A stretch of DNA of 64,000 bases from Costus lasius (lineage: Eukaryota > Streptophyta > Magnoliopsida > Zingiberales > Costaceae): positions 66,721,843 to 66,785,842 of the forward strand of contig CM050448.1 in the NCBI GenBank assembly GCA_027563935.2. The letters are read 5' to 3'. The notes under the pieces are model-generated. The model was not told the origin of the DNA, did not search any database, and saw only the letters and a list, made by a program, of their open reading frames with translations. This document shows, piece by piece, positions 58,225 through 64,000 of the stretch (the stretch's first letter is position 1; each line of letters starts with the position of its first letter). Position numbers and translations under genes: made by a program.

Positions 58225-59939
58225 TGAAGAAACCCCTTTCGAGAGGGGGGGGGGGGGGGGTGGGCGAGAACCCTAAACATGCATAACCGAAACTTTTGCA
58301 TGGCGGAAATTAGGGATTCAAGAATCGCATGTATGATATATAATCAACTAGATGAAAGGTTGCTAAAATCAACAAAGGGTCATACCGATGCTATAGTTTA
58401 GATGATGCCTTGGAAGCAAAGACTCGATTGCTTCTTCTCCAAAGGAATCGCACACAAGAGGAAGAAGGCCTACACTTCGATCGCTCCTTGTGCTAGCAAG
58501 GCACCAAAGTGTCTTTGATCGCTTGTCGGGGTGATGAAAGACTTGCTCGGCTTTCTCCACTAGACTTCGGCGTGAGTTCTCTTCTCTACACCCGAGAGTC
58601 CGCGAGAGGAAGAAGCGAGACTACGATCCACATGAAGTGGAGACGTTCAGCCAAAACGTGGAGACGTTTTTCACTTGAAAAACTGACTTTCCAATTATAG
58701 AAAGTCTTTAATTCCAAAACGTTTTGCGTTGAACTATTCGAAACTCACTTATTCACATTGAACCAAGCGCTCAATCATGAGCCGGTTCAAGGTCTTTGGT
58801 TCAATGACCAAACCGAATTAGCCCAAGCATTAAGTCAAGATCGAATTAAACCCTAAGGTCCTAGATCTGACCATTCATCTTCTGATGCTCCTGATCTGAT
58901 CGATCTAGCATCAACACTCTCGATCGAAGCTTACCGATCTCAAGCCCTAATCAATCAAACATGATCAGACTAGATCTCACTTACAATCAGAGTTTAAATC
59001 CCTTTAAACTGAACCCAAACAATTCAGTCCACACGATCTGACTTAAGTAAGCCATATCATCAAATTGTGCGACCCTGAGGGTTTCCTTTAAATGTCGGTA
59101 ACGATAACTTACGTTATCACGATCAGTGAGGGGTATCTAGCAACACATCACTGTCTCCCGATATAAAGGAAAGAGTCTTCCAAGACTACACCCAAACCAC
59201 AGCTCAAGAGTGAATCCATTTCACTAGGCATGCATGTGTCCTTTGCCACTGGATGTTCTTATTGGACAAGCGTGTCAAGCCTGTAACTCCAATATGATGA
59301 GCATGATTAGATCAGATGAACACAGTCACCTGGGTATGGCCATACACTTTCTCAATCATCTCATCCAGGGGGGGCCCCATTAGAACATCGCACTCCTTAA
59401 ACAAGGAGACGGCAATCCTTTATCTATCACTAGTGGCCTAACCTGACTCAAGCTCACCATCCAAGATAGTCTATAATCATTATGTTTCAAATGATATTAA
59501 ACCACCTCAAAACAATGACAATCATCATTTAGAAACACAAGTGATCTCAAGTCAAAGGACATGTGCCACTTGATGCAAACAAGGATTATTCACATTGTGA
59601 CAAGCAATTGAATATCCTAGTAGGGTCTGTCCAGTACATCCAATATACCCATGAGTCTACATCTTATTCCATGCTCGAAGCATCCTATAAGATTAGAACA
59701 CATATTAGTCTTAACCATATCAAGGCTGTCTCATGTTCACCAAGATATTTCGACTAAGGACATATAGCATGTCAGCCTAGCTGAACAGCTTTGAGACATT
59801 ATTCAGAAGTACACTTATTACAGCAGACAAGGCAACAAACTGAATAACAACCATTGCCTTTATAAACATAAAAGTTTATTACATGATACTGATACAATCC
59901 CAAGGCCTCAAACATTAGCCTTAAGGGCATACCCCAACA
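58225..59939 (-). repeat. Element D 3' LTR
   Basis: About 1715 bp. The minus strand starts TGTTGGGGTATGCCC as in B and C. Near its outer end it carries a G16 run on the plus strand (58245-58260). The outer boundary is inferred, since the second LTR is not in the window. Confidence 0.8.
58245..58260 (+). repeat. Homopolymer run of 16 G inside the LTR of D
   Basis: G16 on the plus strand, C16 on the element strand, flanked by CTTTCGAGA and TGGGCGAG. Likely expansion of a short C run in the family LTR. Confidence 0.9.
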
Positions 59940-59959
59940 ATCTCCCACTTGCACTTAAT

Positions 59960-62900
59960 CTAATGGTTGAGAAATCTCAAACCCATATTATTACAGTGCT
60001 TCTCATGCTTCTGCTGCGCCAGAGGCTTGGTAAGCGGGTCAGCCAGATTGTCATCTGTATGTACCTTGCAGATTTTGATCTCGCCACGATCAATGATCTC
60101 CCGGATCAAGTGAAACCGTCTCTGTATGTGCTTGGACTTCTGGTGCGACCGTGGTTCCTTTGCTTGTGCAATTGCTCCAGTGTTATCACAGAAGATAACC
60201 AAAGGATCTGCACTCGAAGGAACAACACCAAGTTCCTGAATGAACTTACGAATCCACACTGCCTCCTTGGATGCTTCCGAGGCTGCAACATACTCGGCTT
60301 CTGTTGTGGAATCAGCAACAGTAGACTGTTTGAAACTCTTCCACACCACTGCTCCTCCATTCAAGCTAAATACATAGCCTGATTGCGATTGGAAATCATC
60401 CTGGTCAGACTGGAATGAAGCGTCAGTATATCCTTCATACTGAGTTCTTCCTGACCACCATACATCAAGAACATATCTTTGGTCCTCCGCAGATATTTCA
60501 AAATGTTCTTGACTGCAATCCAGTGTGCCTGACCTGGATTACTTTGGAATCGACTGGTCACGCTTAACCCGTAAGCGACGTCTGGGCGAGTACACAACAT
60601 CGCATACATAATGGACCCAATAGCCGAAGCATAAGGCGTATTGTCCATTTCATCTTTCTCAGTCTGTGTTTGTGGACACTGACTCTTCGAAAGATTCAGA
60701 CCATGTCTGACTGGAAGATATCCCCTTTTAGAATTCTCTAAATGAAATCTTTCCAGGACTTTATCGATGTAAGTACTCTGGCACAGCCCGAGAAGCCTCT
60801 TAGATCTATCTCTGTAGATCTTCACACCTAACACATAGGCTGCTTCTCCTAGATCTTTCATCTGAAAACATTTTCCTAACCATGCTTTAACAGCATGCAG
60901 TTCAGGAATATCGTTTCCAATGATTAAGATGTCATCGACGTAGAGGACTAGGAAAGTAATCACGCTCCCACTAAACCTCTTATATACACACGGGTCATCT
61001 TCGTTCTTGATGAAACCAAACTTAGAGATTGATTCATCAAAATGAATATTCCAGCTTCTAGATGCTTGTTTCAGTCCATAAATGGACTTCTTTAACTTGC
61101 ATATTTTATGACGATCTGATGGATTAGTGAAACCTTCTGGTTGTGTCATATACACATCCTTATCCAGATTTCCATTAAGGAAAGCCGTCTTCACATCCAT
61201 CTGCCAGATCTCATAATCGTAATATGCAGCTATCGCGAAAAGAATCCGAATAGACTTAAACATGGCTACAGGTGAGAAAGTTTCATCATAATCTATCCCG
61301 TAGATTTGTTTGAAACCTTTCGCAACTAGCCTGCCTTTATAGGTAACTATGTTACCATCCATGTCAATCTTCATCTTGAAGATCCATTTACAGCCTATAG
61401 GGATTACTCCCAGAGGCGGATCAACCAAATCCCAGACTTGGTTATCTGACATGGAGTCCATCTCGGCTCGCATAGCTTCAAGCCATCTAGCTGACTCCGG
61501 TCCACTGACCGCATCCGCATAAGTGAGGGGTTCATCATTATCAATGATGTAGACTCCGTCATAGCGCTCAGGCTGTTGACGGATCCTTCCCGATCTACGC
61601 GGTTCCCGTGATATCTGAGCCTCAGGTTGTTCAATAACCTGTTCTACCGGCTCAGGCTCATCCAACTCTGCTTGAGCACTTTGTCCTTCTTCTGGATTCT
61701 CATCCAGTTTTATTTCTCTCCCACTGGCCTCTTGCAGAAGAAATTCCTTCTCAAGAAAAATAGCCGTCCGAGCAACAAATACCTTGTTCTCTTTGGGATC
61801 ATAGAAATAATAACCCTTAGTTTCCTTAGGGTAACCGACAAAGATACATTTGTCAGATCTGCTCTCCAGTTTCCCAGAGGCGAGCTTTTTGACATAAGCC
61901 TCGCAACCCCAGATCTTAATAAATGTCAAGCTAGGCTGTTTCCCATACCATAACTCATATGGCGTCTTTGAAACTGCCTTGGATGGCACTCGGTTTAGTA
62001 CCTTTGCAGCTGTTTCCAGTGCAAATCCCCAAAAGGAGTAAGGTAGAGTAGCCTGACTCATCATAGAACGAACCATATCAAATAACGTTCTATTTCTCCT
62101 CTCGGACACACCATTCCACTGCGGTGTTCCTGGCGGAGTTAGCTGTGAGATAATCCCACACTCTTTTAGATAGTCAGTAAACGCATGACTCAAGTATTCT
62201 CCACCTCGATCAGAATGAAGTGCCTTGATATTTCGGCCTAGCTGATTTTGTACTTCATTTTTGAACTCTTTGAACTTGTCAAAAGATTCACTTTTATGTC
62301 TCATTAAATAGACATATCCATATCTACTGAAATCATTAGTAAAGGTAATGAAGTACTGATAGCCACCTCTGGCATGTTTACTAAATGGCCCACACACATC
62401 GCTGTGTATTAGGTCAAGTAAACCTGAAGCCCTTTGACCTTTGTGAGGAAAAGGTGACTTCGTCATTTTACCCATCAAACAAGCTTTGCATGTATCAATC
62501 TCCTCATAGGAGAATGATCCCAGCAGTCCATGATCATGCAACCGCTTAATGCGCTTCTTGTTAATATGGCCTAAACGACTATGCCATAACAAGGTGCTGT
62601 CATCAGCATACTTGGCTTTCTTATTATCAATGTTTTGTATAGAATTTTCCATGTCCAACATGAATAACCCATTGTTAATTGAACCAGTAGCATAAACAAT
62701 ATTATCAAGAGAAAGTACACACTTTGAAATATTGCATTCAAAGGCAAATCCTTTCCTGACAAGAGCAGGAATAGAGATAATATTTTTAGTAATACTGGGA
62801 ACAAAGTAACAACTGTTTAGTTCTAATACAATGCCAGATGGTAATGAGATGAAATAGTCTCCTACAGCAACAGCAGCAACCCGTGCCCCGTTTCCAATGC

Positions 62901-63843
62901 GTAGGTCCACCTCATACTGTCCCACCTGTCTTCTTCTCTTGAGTTCCTGCACATTTGAACAAATGTGAACTCCACATGCAGTGTCCAACACCCATGATAT
63001 AGAAGAAGATGAAACCATGACTTCCGTCACGTAAATACCTGAGCCAGAAGCAATGCATCCCCTCTTATCTCCTTGGAGCGCTTTACAGTCCTTTTTCCAG
63101 TGACCCAGCTGGCCACAGTGGAAACATCTGTATTCCTTTGACCGCTTGACCTTTTGCTTCAGAGCCTTGCTGTAGCTCTTGACAGGGGCCTTGCCCTTCT
63201 TCCCCTTCTTCTTGTTCCTAGAAGGAACCATTAAGACAGAGGTTGAAGGCTTTCCCTTCAGAGTCTCCTCAGTAGTCAAGAGCATATTCAGCAGCTCTGC
63301 CGGAGTACAATCGATTTTGTTCATATTAAAGTTAATAATGAACGCATCGAAAGAGGGCGGGAGAGACTGCAGAATAATGTCTACAGCAAGCTCCTGATTG
63401 ATGGTATGCCCCAGTTTTTCTAGAGCCTCCTTGTGCCCAATCATCTTGAGCACGTGAGCTCCCACTGGGCTTCCTTCAGCCAGTTTGCTCTGAAAGAAAA
63501 GCTTTGTCAGATTATAGCGTTCTGTCCTCGCCTGTGCAGCATACAGCATCTTGAGGTTCACTATAATTTCTATAGCCGACATATCCTCATGCTGACGCTG
63601 CAGCGGTGGCGTCATAGACGCTAGCATCAGGCAAGCGACATCAATGCTATCATTGACGTGCTTTTCATAGGCTTCACGAACCGCCCTTGCGGCGTTCGCA
63701 GCGGGTTGAGGCGGTATAGCCGTCTCGAGGACATACAGTTTCCTCTCTGCCTTAAGAACGATCTTAAGGTGTCCGAACCAGTCTGAGAAGTTTGGCCCAG
63801 CAAACTTCTCCCTTTCCAGTAGGGATCGCACATTGAAGCTCAT
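59960..63843 (-). pseudogene. Element D gag-pol with one frameshift in RNase H
   Basis: Open from 63843 for 1160 codons through gag (CFHCGQLGHWKKDC), protease (WVLDTACG), integrase and reverse transcriptase (LYVDDILI). Near 60437 one base is missing relative to B in the GGQEELS region, throwing the frame off. The rest of RNase H continues in another frame (60364-59960, ending GLRFLNH). No other stop was seen. Confidence 0.93.
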
Positions 63844-64000
63844 GGTGTTCGTTGCTGCAGGAATCTACAACAATGCAAGAACAGCAAGGTCAGTATCAAT
63901 GTTTAGAATCAATCCAGGACTTAAGAAAGATTCTTTTCTCACTATTTTATCTGACTGAAAAATCCATTAAAACAGTCCGAAAGAGTAACACTCTTTTAGT
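63844..64000 (-). other. Element D 5' leader, partial
   Basis: Homologous to the 150 bases before the gag start in B and C. Continues past the window. Confidence 0.85.

Larger units (their letters stand above)
58225..64000 (-). mobile_element. Copia LTR retrotransposon D (same family as B and C), truncated by window edge
   Basis: On the minus strand: gag-pol from 63843, polypurine tract next to 59940, and 3' LTR at 58225-59939. The 5' LTR lies beyond the right edge. Polyprotein residues are nearly the same as in C apart from one frameshift in RNase H. The outer LTR end at 58225 is inferred from TG at TGAAGAAACCCC, preceded by TTTAG as candidate target duplication. Confidence 0.92.

Noticed and set aside
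1..64000. CRISPR arrays, bacterial operons, rRNA genes
   Set aside because: None seen. Direct repeats present are LTRs or minisatellites of a plant nuclear genome.

Overview
The window reads as nuclear DNA of a flowering plant. It holds one spliced plant gene, PMS1 (a MutL-type mismatch-repair protein), on the minus strand, with AT-rich introns and GT..AG splice sites. The rest is mostly LTR retrotransposons of plant Copia and Gypsy types, plus a decayed copy of a plastid tRNA-Ser(GCU). I cannot name the species. No prokaryotic operons, CRISPR arrays or rRNA genes were seen.

Layout. Positions 1-4389 are the partial last visible intron (or 3' flank) of PMS1 and contain a 1.07-kb non-autonomous LTR element with a TATAT target duplication. 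Positions 4390-16718 hold ten PMS1 exons (844 codons in continuous phase). The final exon, with the CPHGRP-type motif, is not in the window. Introns carry a Copia reverse-transcriptase/RNase H fossil, the plastid trnS fossil, a perfect 150-bp tandem duplication and purine tracts. Positions 16719-18740 are AT-rich 5' flank. Positions 18741-27540 are non-coding retroelement remains: a long Gypsy-like LTR and leader with several minisatellites, antisense LTR fragments, and a second copy of the leader. A Copia gag fossil lies at 27812-28190.

The right half is a nested Copia cluster. Element A (minus strand, LTRs 29262-31209 and 55944-57891) was interrupted in its leader by element B (plus strand, 37389-55616, TSD ATTGC). 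Element B was interrupted in its RNase H region by element C (plus strand, 44512-53653, TSD GTTCC). LTR differences counted by eye fall in the order that nesting demands: about 18/1948 for A, 8/1679 for B, and one substitution plus a 2-bp indel for C. C has an uninterrupted 1294-residue gag-pol frame with all expected catalytic residues and looks recently active. B carries two nonsense codons, and A is heavily rearranged. Element D, from the same family as B and C, lies on the minus strand from 58225 and runs off the right edge with one frameshift in RNase H.

The only host gene recognised is PMS1. The most interesting signals are the datable three-level nesting, the intact copy C, a run of premature stops all explicable by deamination at CHG sites, and a 1.19-kb internal duplication in A whose copies are much more diverged than A's LTRs. 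I found no evidence of an undescribed molecular system.
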